NCBI GenBank assembly: GCA_019695115.1
Contig: JAIBAP010000061.1
Coordinates: 1-33,773 of the forward strand
DNA from: Caldilineales bacterium
GTDB taxonomy: Bacteria; Chloroflexota; Anaerolineae; J102
Length of the DNA: 33,773 nucleotides
Reading direction: 5' to 3'
Shown: positions 8,346 to 16,838 of the stretch, piece after piece
Layout of the letters: the number at the start of each line of letters is the position of its first letter
How positions within the stretch are numbered: position 1 is the stretch's first letter
Program-made: the position numbers and the translations under genes
Notes under the pieces: model-generated
What the model saw: only the letters and a program-made list of their open reading frames with translations
Databases searched by the model: none
What the model was told of the DNA's origin: nothing

Positions 8346-9329
8346 ATGTCTATCGAAAACGTCATCATCATTGGCAGCGGCCCCGCCGGTTTTTCGGCCG
8401 GCATCTATACTGGGCGCGCCCAACTCAATCCCCTCATCATCACCGGCAACGAGATCGGCGGCCAGGTAGCCATTACTTACGAAGTCGAGAACTATCCCGG
8501 CTTCCCGGCCAGCCTCTCTGGCCCCGAGCTGGTGGAGAAATTCCAGGAGCAGGCGCAGAAGTTCGGCGCCCGCATCGAATACGATTATGTCAACGAAGTC
8601 GATTTCAGCCAGCATCCCTTCCTCGTCAAGACGCAGGGCGGGCAGAGCTACCAGGCCCGAAGCGTGATCGTGGCCACGGGCGCCACCCCGCGCAAGCTGC
8701 ACATCCCTGGCGAAGAGGAACTGACCGGTCGCGGCGTCAGCTACTGCGCCACCTGCGACGGCTTTTTCTTCCGGGGCAAAGAGGTGGTGGTGGTGGGCGG
8801 CGGCGATAGCGCCATCGAGGAAGCGCTGTTCCTGACCCGCTTCGCCACCAAAGTGACGATCATCCACCGCCGCGATGAGTTGCGGGCCAGCAAGATCCTG
8901 CAAAGCCGGGCTTTCAGCAACGAAAAGATCCAGTTTCTGTGGGATAGCACTGTTTCCAGCATCGAGGCCGGGCCGAGCGGGGCGGTGCAAGCGATCGTGG
9001 TCGAGAATGTGAGGACGGGCAAAAAGGATGTCTTCCCCACCGAGGGCGTGTTCATCTTCATCGGCCATGAGCCGAACGGCTGGATGTTCGAGGGCCAGTT
9101 GGAGATGGAGAACGGCTATATCGCCACCAACCGGCGGATGCATAGCAGCGTGCCGGGCGTGTTTGCCGCCGGCGAGATCCAGGACGACTACTTCCGGCAG
9201 GTGGCCACCAGCGCCGGGCAGGGGGTGATGGCGGCGATGGAGGCCGAGAAGTTTCTGGCCGCGCTGGAAGCGACCGACTACGACACCTTCCGCATCGTCA
9301 TCCCGGCCGAGGAACTCATCCCGGCCTGA
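8346..9329 (+). CDS. trxB: Thioredoxin reductase (NADPH, FAD)
   Basis: TrxB passes electrons from NADPH through FAD to thioredoxin. The 327-residue protein has the FAD-binding loop [12 protein letters not shown] at 8-19 and the redox-active CATCDG with cysteines 134 and 137. The NADP loop [15 protein letters not shown] follows, then the C-terminal FAD motif [12 protein letters not shown] Shine-Dalgarno GGAG sits at 8334-8337. In the final motif the usual GD is GE, a minor variant. An intrinsic terminator lies directly downstream. The active site uses cysteine, so this is not a selenoprotein despite the selA gene elsewhere in the window. Confidence 0.93.
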   Translation: MSIENVIIIGSGPAGFSAGIYTGRAQLNPLIITGNEIGGQVAITYEVENYPGFPASLSGPELVEKFQEQAQKFGARIEYDYVNEVDFSQHPFLVKTQGGQSYQARSVIVATGATPRKLHIPGEEELTGRGVSYCATCDGFFFRGKEVVVVGGGDSAIEEALFLTRFATKVTIIHRRDELRASKILQSRAFSNEKIQFLWDSTVSSIEAGPSGAVQAIVVENVRTGKKDVFPTEGVFIFIGHEPNGWMFEGQLEMENGYIATNRRMHSSVPGVFAAGEIQDDYFRQVATSAGQGVMAAMEAEKFLAALEATDYDTFRIVIPAEELIPA

Positions 9330-9361
9330 AGCGGGCCAGCTTCCGACAGGTGTGGAGACTG

Positions 9362-9398
9362 AAACACGGGCGGCTGCAGGACCGCCCGTGTTTTCTTT
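9362..9398 (+). terminator. Intrinsic terminator after trxB
   Basis: A perfect 12-base stem pairs 9362-9373 (AAACACGGGCGG) with 9382-9393 around an 8-base loop, followed by the T-rich run TTTTCTTT at 9391-9398. It ends the prmA-rsmE-trxB stretch. Confidence 0.9.
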
Positions 9399-9450
9399 GG
9401 GCGGGAGTAATGTTTCTGTAAGAAATGCGCTGTATGGTGCATTTTGCGAA

Positions 9451-9479
9451 TTGCATGTTTTCTGGCGTCGATTCAGAAT
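9451..9479 (+). promoter_or_regulatory. Promoter candidate for the two-component genes
   Basis: TTGCAT at 9451-9456 and CAGAAT at 9474-9479 are separated by 17 bases, in the most AT-rich stretch between the trxB terminator and the repeat before the response regulator. The boxes are only moderate matches. Confidence 0.35.
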
Positions 9480-9486
9480 GAATCCA

Positions 9487-9588
9487 CACGCCTTCACGTT
9501 TCACGCCTTCACGTTTCACGCCTTCACGTTTCACGCCTTCACTTCTCACGCAACACGTAACACGCAACACGCACCACGCCACACGCAC
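9487..9588. repeat. Composite tandem repeat (15-base then 7-base period, CACG words)
   Basis: Four 15-base units of CACGCCTTCACGTTT, the last diverged, cover 9487-9546. They are followed by six heptamers of the type CACGCAA, CACGTAA, CACGCAC and CACGCCA (9547-9588). The array ends three bases before the response-regulator ATG, leaving no room for a Shine-Dalgarno sequence. Confidence 0.88.
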
Positions 9589-9591
9589 CCC

Positions 9592-10281
9592 ATGGACCGC
9601 CCCCACATCCTCGTCGTCGAAGACGAACCCAGCATCGCCGAAGTCGTCAGCCTCTACCTCAAGCGCGGGGGCTATGATGTGACCGTGCTGCGCGATGGCG
9701 AGACGGCGCTCAACTGGCTGGCGGCCTCGCACCCCGACCTGGTGGTGCTGGACTTGATGCTGCCGCATGTCGATGGCCTCGAGATCACGCGCTGGCTGCG
9801 GGCGCACAGCGACACCCCCATCATCATGCTCACCGCCCGCCGCGAGGAGACCGACCGCATCCTGGGTCTGGAAATGGGGGCTGATGATTATGTCGTCAAG
9901 CCCTTCAGCCCGCGCGAGTTGGTCAGCCGCGTCAAGGCGGTGCTGCGGCGGACGCAGGGGGCGCCGACCGCCAGCGGTGAAGCGGCCATCGTTTTTGCGG
10001 ACCTGCAAATCGACCCCAAGACGCGGCTTGCCACCGTGCGCGGCGAAGAAAAAACCCTGACCGCCAAGGAATTCGACCTGCTGTGGTGGCTGGCCCGGCA
10101 TCCGCGGCAGGTCTTCAACCGCGACCAACTGCTCGACCAGGTGTGGGGGATCAGCGAGTACATCGACCCCAGCACCGTCACCGTCCACATCCGCCGCCTG
10201 CGCGAGAAGCTGGAGGCCGACCCCTCGAACCCGCGCCATCTCCTGACGGTGTGGGGGGTGGGGTATAAGTTCGAGCCGTGA
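9592..10281 (+). CDS. OmpR/PhoB-family DNA-binding response regulator
   Basis: This 229-residue regulator has a receiver domain with acidic pocket E10-D11, phosphoacceptor Asp54 (VVLDLMLP), Thr81 and Lys103. Its C-terminal winged-helix domain has the typical LTAKEFDLLWWLARHPRQVFNRDQLL and TVHIRRLREKLE. It acts in the cytoplasm as the output of the histidine kinase encoded 107 bases downstream. The ATG at 9592 fits the conserved N-terminus (HILVVEDE). A longer open frame from 9352 only runs through the terminator region and repeat array and is not credible. The regulated genes are unknown. Confidence 0.93.
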   Translation: MDRPHILVVEDEPSIAEVVSLYLKRGGYDVTVLRDGETALNWLAASHPDLVVLDLMLPHVDGLEITRWLRAHSDTPIIMLTARREETDRILGLEMGADDYVVKPFSPRELVSRVKAVLRRTQGAPTASGEAAIVFADLQIDPKTRLATVRGEEKTLTAKEFDLLWWLARHPRQVFNRDQLLDQVWGISEYIDPSTVTVHIRRLREKLEADPSNPRHLLTVWGVGYKFEP

Positions 10282-10282
10282 G

Positions 10283-10375
10283 GTGGAGATTGGGGAGTGG
10301 AGAGTGGAGATTGGTTATTATGCGTCGCTCAGGCAGAGCCAATCTCTAATCTCTAATCTCTAATCCCCAATAACT
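10283..10375. repeat. Two-arm heptamer repeat (GTGGAGA / AATCTCT)
   Basis: Left arm 10283-10317: GTGGAGA, TTGGGGA, GTGGAGA, GTGGAGA, TTGGTTA. Right arm 10341-10375: AATCTCT three times, then AATCCCC and AATAACT. The arms are partly complementary, with a 23-base centre. The block starts one base after the response-regulator stop and ends 13 bases before the kinase ATG. Confidence 0.88.
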
Positions 10376-10388
10376 GGGAGATTGTGCC

Positions 10389-11651
10389 ATGGAACTAACC
10401 ATTACCGAGAAACGCCCGCTTTCGATGCGGTTGCCGATGCGATACCTGGCGGGGGTGCTGGTCACGCTGGCGCTGGCGCTGAGCTTTTTCTATCTGCTCA
10501 TGCGGCCGTCGATGCTGGATTTGCAGGCGATGGCGCTGTTTCTGGCCATCACGGCCGGGATTTCGCTGGCCGCTGGCTATCTGGCCTATCGTTTCGGGCT
10601 GATCCATCGCTCGCCCAGCCTGCGTTGGACGCTGCTGGGGAGCTGGGCGCTGGCCGGGGCGCTCACGTTCCTCAATGTCTGGCTGACGGCGCGGCTGATG
10701 TTCGCCAGCCAGCACGATCTGCGGTTGGCGACGGTGCTGCTGCTTTTTGCCGGGGGCATCGCCATGTCGTTGGGCTATTTCCTGGCCGCGGCGCTGACCG
10801 ACAGCATCGCCCAACTGACGGCGGGTGCGCAGGCGGTGGCCAGGGGGCAGTTGGATGTGCGGGTGCCGGTAGCCGGTCGCAACGAGATGGCCGAATTGGC
10901 CGCTTCGTTCAATGAGATGGCGGCGCAGCTTCAGACCACCGACCAGGAGCGCCGCGACCTGGAGGCGATGCGTCGCAACCTGGTGGCCTGGGCCGGCCAT
11001 GACCTGCGCACGCCGCTGGCCTCGGTGCAGGCCATCATCGAGGCGCTGGCCGATGGCATGGTGGAGGATGCTGACACCCAACAACGTTATCTGCGCACGG
11101 CCCGGCGCGATGTCCAGGCATTGGCAACCTTGATCGATGATCTCTTCGACCTGGCCCAGTTCGACGCCGGCCGGCTTCTGCTCGACCGCCACCCCACCCC
11201 CATCGCCGACCTGGTCTCGAACACCATCGAACGCTACGCCGAGCTGGCCGCCCGCCACCAGGTGGCGCTGGCAGGCGACGCCGGCCCGGACCTGATCGCC
11301 GACCTGGATGCGCAGAAGATCGAGCGCGTGCTGACCAACCTGGTGGGCAATGCCCTGCGCCACACCCCGGCCGGGGGGCGGGTGCAGGTGCGGGCCACAG
11401 CCGCAGCCGGGCAGGTGGAGATCGAGGTCATCGACACGGGCGAGGGCATCGGGGCCGAGGATTTGCCACACGTCTTCGACCAGTTCTACCGGGGCGAGAA
11501 GTCGCGCAGCCGCACGACGGGCGGGGCCGGGTTGGGGCTGGCCATCGCCCGCCGCATCGTCGAGGCGCACGGCGGCCGCATCTGGGCCGAAAGCCGGGCG
11601 GGGGAGGGGGCGAGGTTCGTGGTCAGGTTGCCGGCGGTGCAGGCTGCGTAG
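10389..11651 (+). CDS. Membrane sensor histidine kinase
   Basis: The 420-residue kinase has four hydrophobic segments (about 20-39, 46-66, 81-101, 113-135), so sensing is probably within or near the membrane. A HAMP domain follows (about 135-188). The phosphoacceptor is His204 in the H box GHDLRTPL. The ATPase domain has the N box NLVGNALRHTP (from 317), DTGEGIG, the F-box region HVFDQFYRGEKSRSRTTGG, and GAGLGLAIAR. All catalytic motifs are intact. It surely pairs with the response regulator just upstream. The signal is unknown. Confidence 0.93.
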   Translation: MELTITEKRPLSMRLPMRYLAGVLVTLALALSFFYLLMRPSMLDLQAMALFLAITAGISLAAGYLAYRFGLIHRSPSLRWTLLGSWALAGALTFLNVWLTARLMFASQHDLRLATVLLLFAGGIAMSLGYFLAAALTDSIAQLTAGAQAVARGQLDVRVPVAGRNEMAELAASFNEMAAQLQTTDQERRDLEAMRRNLVAWAGHDLRTPLASVQAIIEALADGMVEDADTQQRYLRTARRDVQALATLIDDLFDLAQFDAGRLLLDRHPTPIADLVSNTIERYAELAARHQVALAGDAGPDLIADLDAQKIERVLTNLVGNALRHTPAGGRVQVRATAAAGQVEIEVIDTGEGIGAEDLPHVFDQFYRGEKSRSRTTGGAGLGLAIARRIVEAHGGRIWAESRAGEGARFVVRLPAVQAA

Positions 11652-11730
11652 GCCACCCTGAACCGGGTGTGCTCCGGCGGCATCTCCGGTCGCTGCGTGC
11701 ATCACGCGCTGCGGCGCTGCCGCGCGCTTG

Positions 11731-11739
11731 TGATAAAAT
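11731..11739 (+). promoter_or_regulatory. Extended -10 promoter candidate for the MoxR gene
   Basis: TGATAAAAT at 11731-11739 gives TG-N-TAAAAT, an extended -10 box, with no clear -35. It resembles the TGATATAAT before the ABC-F gene and lies 39 bases before the MoxR start codon. Confidence 0.4.
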
Positions 11740-11778
11740 CGACGCATTCCCACCCACACCCTTCGTCTCGGAGTTGCC

Positions 11779-12744
11779 ATGTCCACACCCACTGTCGTTC
11801 AAGAACTGGTCGAGCGCATCACCGCCAATGTCGAGCGCGTCATCCTGGGCAAACGCCAGCCCATCCGCTCCACCCTCCTCGCCCTCCTCTGCGAAGGCCA
11901 CCTGCTGATCGAGGACGTCCCCGGCCTGGGCAAAACCATGCTGGCGCGGGCCATCGCCAAATCCATCGGCTGCACCTTCAGCCGCATCCAGTTCACGCCC
12001 GACATGCTCCCCAGCGATGTCACCGGCGTCTCCGTCTACAACCAGAAGACGCAGACCTTCGAGTTTCGGCCCGGCCCCATCTTCGCCCAGATCGCCCTGG
12101 CCGACGAGATCAACCGCGCCACCCCCAAGACCCAGGCCGCCCTGCTCGAAGCCATGGAAGAACGCCAGGTCACGGTCGATGGCGTCACCTATCCCCTGGC
12201 GCGGCCCTTCCTGGTGCTGGCCACACAGAACCCGATCGAATACGAAGGCACCTTCCCTCTGCCCGAGGCCCAGGTCGACCGCTTCATCATGCGCATCCAC
12301 CTCGGCTACCCCGACCGCAAGCACGAGGTCGCCATCCTCGACTCGCAGGTCGACCATCACCCCATCGAGGACATCGCCCAGGTCGTCAGCGCCGAGGAAC
12401 TGACCGCCGCCCAAGACGCGGTCAAGACCATCTATGTCGATGAGCAACTCAAGAACTACATCATCTCGCTGACGACCGCCACCCGCGAACACCCCGACGT
12501 CTACCTCGGCGCCAGCCCGCGCGGCTCGCTCGCCCTGTTCAAGACCGCCCGCGCCTTTGCCGCCGCCCAGAGTCGCGACTACGTCATCCCCGATGATGTC
12601 AAAGCCCTGGCCGTCGCCACCCTGGCCCACCGGCTGATCATCAGCCCCTCGGCCCGGATCAAGAACGTCAACCCGGAAACCATCGTCCAGGAAACACTGA
12701 ACACCATCGCCATCCCCGGCGCCCGTTCGCAGCCCAAAGCCTGA
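11779..12744 (+). CDS. MoxR-family AAA+ ATPase
   Basis: MoxR ATPases act as chaperones in assembling or activating partner proteins. The 321-residue protein has Walker A VPGLGKT (G49, K52, T53) and the MoxR-specific [13 protein letters not shown]. Walker B is ALADEINRA (D109, E110), with sensor 1 in [20 protein letters not shown] and the C-terminal [17 protein letters not shown]. Length is typical. The DUF58 gene follows 65 bases later, the standard partner arrangement. No transglutaminase or VWA gene completes the cluster here. Confidence 0.94.
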   Translation: MSTPTVVQELVERITANVERVILGKRQPIRSTLLALLCEGHLLIEDVPGLGKTMLARAIAKSIGCTFSRIQFTPDMLPSDVTGVSVYNQKTQTFEFRPGPIFAQIALADEINRATPKTQAALLEAMEERQVTVDGVTYPLARPFLVLATQNPIEYEGTFPLPEAQVDRFIMRIHLGYPDRKHEVAILDSQVDHHPIEDIAQVVSAEELTAAQDAVKTIYVDEQLKNYIISLTTATREHPDVYLGASPRGSLALFKTARAFAAAQSRDYVIPDDVKALAVATLAHRLIISPSARIKNVNPETIVQETLNTIAIPGARSQPKA

Positions 12745-12809
12745 ACCAGACCCAACTCGCGTCTCGCAACGGCCTCAGCCTCGCCGTCGCCCCGTCGCCT
12801 ACACGTCAC

Positions 12810-14090
12810 ATGCGTCGCAACACCTGGATCGCCCTCCTTGTCTGGCTCATCAGCCTGGTCGCCGCCCTGAACACCGGCCGGGACATCCTCTACAACACCT
12901 TCTACCTCATCACCATCCTGCTGGCGGGGTCCTGGCTGTGGGCATGGCTCAACGTCAACTGGGTGAGCCTGAGCCGTTACACCCGCGCCCGGCGCAGCCA
13001 GGTGGGCAAATTCGCCGAAGAACAATTCGAGCTGGTCAACCGCAGCCGACTGCCCAAACTCTGGCTGGAGGTGAAGGACTTTTCGACCCTGCCGGGGCAT
13101 CAGCCTTCGCGGGTGGTCAGCTCGCTGGGCGGGCGCAAACGGCACAGCTGGTTCATCCGCACCCCGTGCTACCGCCGCGGGCGCTATCTGCTCGGCCCCC
13201 TCAGCGTCCGCAGCGGCGACCCCCTGGGCATCTTCGAGCACCGCCGCACCCTCCCCCAGACCAGCAGCATCCTCGTCTACCCCGCCACCGTCCCCGTCCA
13301 CGCCTTTCGCCTGCCCGAAGGCATGGCCCCTGGCGGCGAAGCGGCCCGCTATCGCACACATTATGTCACCACCAACGTGGCCACCGTGCGCGACTACGTC
13401 CCCGGCGACAGTTTTGGGCGCATGCACTGGCGTTCCACGGCCCGCACCGGGCGGCTGATCGTCAAGGAATTCGAGCTCGACCCGACCAGCGACATCTGGA
13501 TCGTCGTCGATCTCGACGCCATCTGGCACTTCGCCATGCCGTGGGAGGCTCCGAGCGAACTCGACCGGCCGGCCGTGCTCTGGAGCGAAAGCGCCACCCG
13601 CTTCGACCTCATCCCGGCCACGATCGAATATGCTGTCACCGCCGCCGCTTCGCTGGCCAGCCACTATCTCACCCAGCGCCGGGCGGTTGGCCTCATCACC
13701 TACACCGCCCATCGCGAATTGATCCATCCCGACCGTGGCGAGCGCCAGCTGAACAAAATTCTGGAGACGCTGGCCGTCCTGGAGCCGCGGCAGGGCGGGC
13801 CAGGCTTCGACCGCATCCTCACCGCCGAAGGCGGCTTTCTGGGCCGCACCAGCACCCTCATCGCCATCACCCCCTCCAACGACCGCAACTGGGTGTTGGC
13901 CTTGCGCGAGGTCAACCGTCGCGGCGTCCGCAGCACCGCCATCCTCGTCGCCGCCGACACCTTCGGCGCCCCCAACCGCCATGAACGCACGCTGGCCGAA
14001 CTCTGGGCCAACAACATCCCCAGCTATGTCCTCAGGCACGGCGACCCCATCACCGCCTCGCTCTCCCACTTCGCCCGGCCCGGTGATTGA
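12810..14090 (+). CDS. DUF58 domain protein, MoxR partner
   Basis: The 426-residue protein has two N-terminal hydrophobic helices (about 6-24 and 30-48). The DUF58 core near 190-221 is YVPGDSFGRMHWRSTARTG followed by LIVKEFE. DUF58 proteins resemble von Willebrand A domains and are almost always encoded beside MoxR ATPases. The biochemical role of the pair is not established, though links to envelope or enzyme maturation are often proposed. Helix placement suggests most of the protein is on the cytoplasmic side. It ends just before a repeat block. Confidence 0.9.
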   Translation: MRRNTWIALLVWLISLVAALNTGRDILYNTFYLITILLAGSWLWAWLNVNWVSLSRYTRARRSQVGKFAEEQFELVNRSRLPKLWLEVKDFSTLPGHQPSRVVSSLGGRKRHSWFIRTPCYRRGRYLLGPLSVRSGDPLGIFEHRRTLPQTSSILVYPATVPVHAFRLPEGMAPGGEAARYRTHYVTTNVATVRDYVPGDSFGRMHWRSTARTGRLIVKEFELDPTSDIWIVVDLDAIWHFAMPWEAPSELDRPAVLWSESATRFDLIPATIEYAVTAAASLASHYLTQRRAVGLITYTAHRELIHPDRGERQLNKILETLAVLEPRQGGPGFDRILTAEGGFLGRTSTLIAITPSNDRNWVLALREVNRRGVRSTAILVAADTFGAPNRHERTLAELWANNIPSYVLRHGDPITASLSHFARPGD

Positions 14091-14109
14091 AATGGTGACC
14101 GGCTGAGCC

Positions 14110-14190
14110 GGAGACCAGGAGACCAGGAGACCAGGTCCACTTGCCACCTGCCACTTGCCACTTGCCACTTGCCCCCTGCCTACCTGCCTC
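14110..14190. repeat. Composite repeat: GGAGACCA octamers then CACTTGC heptamers
   Basis: Three GGAGACCA units (14110-14133) are followed by CACTTGC, CACCTGC, CACTTGC three times, and CCCCTGC (14138-14179), then looser CCTGC copies to about 14190. The next start codon is at 14196, so the array replaces any Shine-Dalgarno sequence. Confidence 0.85.
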
Positions 14191-14195
14191 CTCCC

Positions 14196-14726
14196 ATGCA
14201 CATCCGCCGCCCCACCCTGCACGACCTCAATGAGTGCGTCAAACTCGACCCGGCCTTCACCACCCAGCGCGTCTGGCAGATGAACCTGAACGTCGAGGGC
14301 GCCCACATCCAGATCGGCTTTCAACTGGCGCCTTTGCCGCGGCCCATCACCCTGCCCGGCGTCCCCATCAGCGACGCTCTGTTGCAGTGCTGGCAGCGCG
14401 GGGACTGCATGTACACCTCCCGGCAGGATGCGACCATCACCGGCTTCATCCATCTTGCGCCCGACCCGGCCAAACGCCTGGGACGGCTGGAGCACCACGT
14501 CGTCCATCGCGACCTCCGGCGCCAGGGCATCGGCTCGGCCCTGCTCGAAACAGCCCTACAATGGTCGCGCGACCACCATCTGCGCAGCCTTATCGTCGAG
14601 ATCAACACCAAGAACCACCCCGCCATCGCCTTCTACACCCACCACGGCTTCGCCTTTAGCGGTTTCCACGAACGCTTCTACAGCGACCAGGAGATCATCC
14701 TCCATCTGGCCCGCATGGTCCGTTAG
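14196..14726 (+). CDS. GNAT-family N-acetyltransferase
   Basis: The 176-residue protein has the GNAT acetyl-CoA site: HHVVHRDLRRQGIGSALLE, with R108-R109-Q110-G111-I112-G113 as motif A, then LRSLIVEINTKNHPAIAFYTHHGF (motif B). It transfers an acyl group from acyl-CoA to an amine. The substrate is unknown. The ATG at 14196 is preferred over an upstream TTG at 14169 because the latter lies inside the heptamer array. It is flanked by repeat blocks on both sides, so it is probably a self-contained unit. Confidence 0.88.
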   Translation: MHIRRPTLHDLNECVKLDPAFTTQRVWQMNLNVEGAHIQIGFQLAPLPRPITLPGVPISDALLQCWQRGDCMYTSRQDATITGFIHLAPDPAKRLGRLEHHVVHRDLRRQGIGSALLETALQWSRDHHLRSLIVEINTKNHPAIAFYTHHGFAFSGFHERFYSDQEIILHLARMVR

Positions 14727-14729
14727 CAA

Positions 14730-14819
14730 GTGGAGGGTGGAGGGTGGAGAGTGGAGATTCGAGATTAGACGATCCCTCAATCTCCAATCCCCACTCTCCA
14801 CTCTCCGATCTCCACCCTC
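14730..14819. repeat. Two-arm heptamer repeat (GTGGAGG / CACTCTC)
   Basis: Left arm 14730-14764: GTGGAGG twice, GTGGAGA twice, TTCGAGA. Right arm 14778-14819: CAATCTC, CAATCCC, CACTCTC twice, CGATCTC, CACCCTC. The arms are extensively complementary, so the element can fold into a long imperfect hairpin. It begins three bases after one stop codon and ends six bases before the next ATG. Confidence 0.9.
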
Positions 14820-14825
14820 CCCATC

Positions 14826-16781
14826 ATGTCCTCGCTTCCCACCTGGCTGGGCATCGTCGAGTTCGCCAACCTGGTCCTCTCGTCGGCGATTCTCATCCTC
14901 AGCTTTTCCCTGCTTGCCTACATCCTCACCTTCAACCTCCACAGCCGGGTGGGGCGGGCCTTTGCCGCCCTGCTCCTGGGCGTCGTCATCGTCTATTCGG
15001 GCGACATCGTCCTGCCGCGCGTCGAATGGCAGGAATTCTGGCTGCGCTTCCAGTGGCTGGGCATCGCCCTGGTCCCCGCCGCTTACCTGCACTTCAGCCG
15101 CGCCGTCCTGCTGGCCACGTGGCTGCACCCCTACCAACGGCGCTGGGTCTGGCTGATCCGCGCCGCCTATGGCCTCAGCGCCTTCTTTGCCCTCCTCGCC
15201 GTCGCCACCGACATCCTGGTGCTCCCTCCCGCCGGCGCATTTCCCGTCACCTATCTCCAGCCGGGGCTACTTCTTCTCCCCTTCACCCTCTACTTCATCA
15301 TTGCCACGTTGTGGGGTGGTTGGACGCTGCTGCGCGCCCGCAGCGCCGCCCGTAGCACCGCCTCCAAACGGCGCTTGAACTACCTGCTGTGGAGTTTCGC
15401 CGCCCCGGCCCTCGGCGTCTTTCCCTACCTCATCCTCGCCCCCAGCGCCGGCAAGGCCGACCCCGTCCTCGTCCTCATCCTGGCCAGCGTCGCCAACATC
15501 GCCGTCGGCGTGATGCTGATCGCCATGACCTACAGCGTCGCCTACTACGGCGTCCTCTCGCCCGATCGCGTCGTCAAACGCCAACTGATCTACTTCCTCC
15601 TGCGCGGGCCGAGCGTGGCCGTGTTGGTGGTGGGCATCCTCCTGGCGACACCCAAGCTCGAGGCCATCCTCGGCCTCCCACCCGATACCGCCGTCACCTT
15701 GCTGGTGGTGGGAACGATCGTGCTGGCGCCGCTGCTGTTCTACCTGGGCCAAAGCAGCATCGATCGCGTCCTCTATCACACCGAAGCCGACGAGGTGCAA
15801 TGGCTGCGCACCCTGGAAACGCGGCTGATGACCAGCAGCGACCTGCGCCAGTTCCTGGAAAACGTGCTCATCTCGCTCTGCGACGCCTACCAGGTCCACA
15901 CCGGCTTCGTCGCCTTGCCGGGCGAAACCGAGGCCCGGATCGAGGCCATCCTGGGTAACGAGAAAGACGCCCGGCGCATCCTCTCCCTGCCCGAAGTCCA
16001 AACCCTGCTCACCGCCGAAAACCCCGATAGCGAGTTTCACGCCGTCGATGGCTACCTGGTGCGGACCCTGATCAACCGCCACACCGACCAACCGATCGGA
16101 CTCGTTGGCCTCTGCCAACCGGCCGACGTCCCGGCCCCGCACGACCCCGAAGCCCTGACCGTGATCGAGCATCTGCTGCGCCGGGCCGAGATCGCCGTCG
16201 AAGACCGGCGTCTGCAACTCGACGTGGTCGAAGCCCTGCGCCCGATCCTGCCCGACATCGAAGTCATCCAGGCCCTGCGGGGGGCCGTGCCCTATGTCAT
16301 CGCCCCGCCCGCCTCGTCCGCCGGGGTGCTCGTCGCCTCGCCCGAATTCGGCGAATGGGTGCGCGATGCCCTCACCCACTTTTGGGGCGGCCCCAAGCTC
16401 AGCGATAGCCCCCTGCTCGACCTGCAAGTGGTGCGCCAGCGCCTGGGCGAATTCGACGACTCGCCCACACGCGCCCTGCGCGCCGTCCTCCAAACCGCCG
16501 TCGAACGCCAGCGTCCGCCCGGCCCCCGCCAGATGACCACCTCCGAGTGGCTGCTCTACAACATCCTCGACCTGAAATTCATCCAGGGCAAGCGCGTGCG
16601 CGAAGTGGCCAACCGCCTGGCCATGAGCGAATCCGACCTCTACCGCAAACAGCGCGTGGCCATTGCCGAGGTCGCGCGCACCCTGGCCGAGATGGAAGCC
16701 GGCGCCGATAGCCTGCCTGCCGACAACAACGGCGCCGCCCCTGTCGCCAATCCTCAACCCCTGGCGGTAGGCAGAGGGTGA
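14826..16781 (+). CDS. Multi-spanning membrane sensor with GAF-like region and C-terminal HTH-like module
   Basis: The 651-residue protein begins with seven to nine hydrophobic helices (about 10-310). This resembles the 7TM region of some histidine kinases. A soluble GAF-like region follows (about 325-455), starting after SSIDRVLYH. There is no H box or ATPase domain. The C-terminal ~110 residues carry WLLYNILDLKFIQG and then, at 589-617, KRVREVANRLAMSESDLYRKQR, which looks like a helix-turn-helix. I read it as a one-component membrane-bound regulator or a kinase-less signalling protein; direct DNA binding is inference. It stands alone between two repeat arrays, upstream of ftsK. Confidence 0.7.
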   Translation: MSSLPTWLGIVEFANLVLSSAILILSFSLLAYILTFNLHSRVGRAFAALLLGVVIVYSGDIVLPRVEWQEFWLRFQWLGIALVPAAYLHFSRAVLLATWLHPYQRRWVWLIRAAYGLSAFFALLAVATDILVLPPAGAFPVTYLQPGLLLLPFTLYFIIATLWGGWTLLRARSAARSTASKRRLNYLLWSFAAPALGVFPYLILAPSAGKADPVLVLILASVANIAVGVMLIAMTYSVAYYGVLSPDRVVKRQLIYFLLRGPSVAVLVVGILLATPKLEAILGLPPDTAVTLLVVGTIVLAPLLFYLGQSSIDRVLYHTEADEVQWLRTLETRLMTSSDLRQFLENVLISLCDAYQVHTGFVALPGETEARIEAILGNEKDARRILSLPEVQTLLTAENPDSEFHAVDGYLVRTLINRHTDQPIGLVGLCQPADVPAPHDPEALTVIEHLLRRAEIAVEDRRLQLDVVEALRPILPDIEVIQALRGAVPYVIAPPASSAGVLVASPEFGEWVRDALTHFWGGPKLSDSPLLDLQVVRQRLGEFDDSPTRALRAVLQTAVERQRPPGPRQMTTSEWLLYNILDLKFIQGKRVREVANRLAMSESDLYRKQRVAIAEVARTLAEMEAGADSLPADNNGAAPVANPQPLAVGRG

Positions 16782-16789
16782 GGAAGCGA

Positions 16790-16824
16790 TCAACAGTCAA
16801 CAATCAACAATCAACAGTCAACTG
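16790..16824. repeat. Heptanucleotide tandem repeat, TCAACAA type
   Basis: Five units: TCAACAG, TCAACAA, TCAACAA, TCAACAG, TCAACTG. It has the same word, number and setting (just after a stop codon) as the array at 6531-6565, about 10 kb away. Confidence 0.9.
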
Positions 16825-16838
16825 CTAAGCCGCCGGCC

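Noticed and set aside
7875-9497. 540-codon minus-strand open frame
   Set aside because: It runs opposite rsmE and trxB, whose motifs are clear on the plus strand.
9352-9591. N-terminal extension of the response regulator
   Set aside because: It would translate the trxB terminator and the CACG repeat; the conserved receiver domain begins at the ATG at 9592.
12579-14507. 642-codon minus-strand open frame
   Set aside because: It is antisense to MoxR, DUF58 and GNAT genes and crosses a repeat array; no domain is recognisable.
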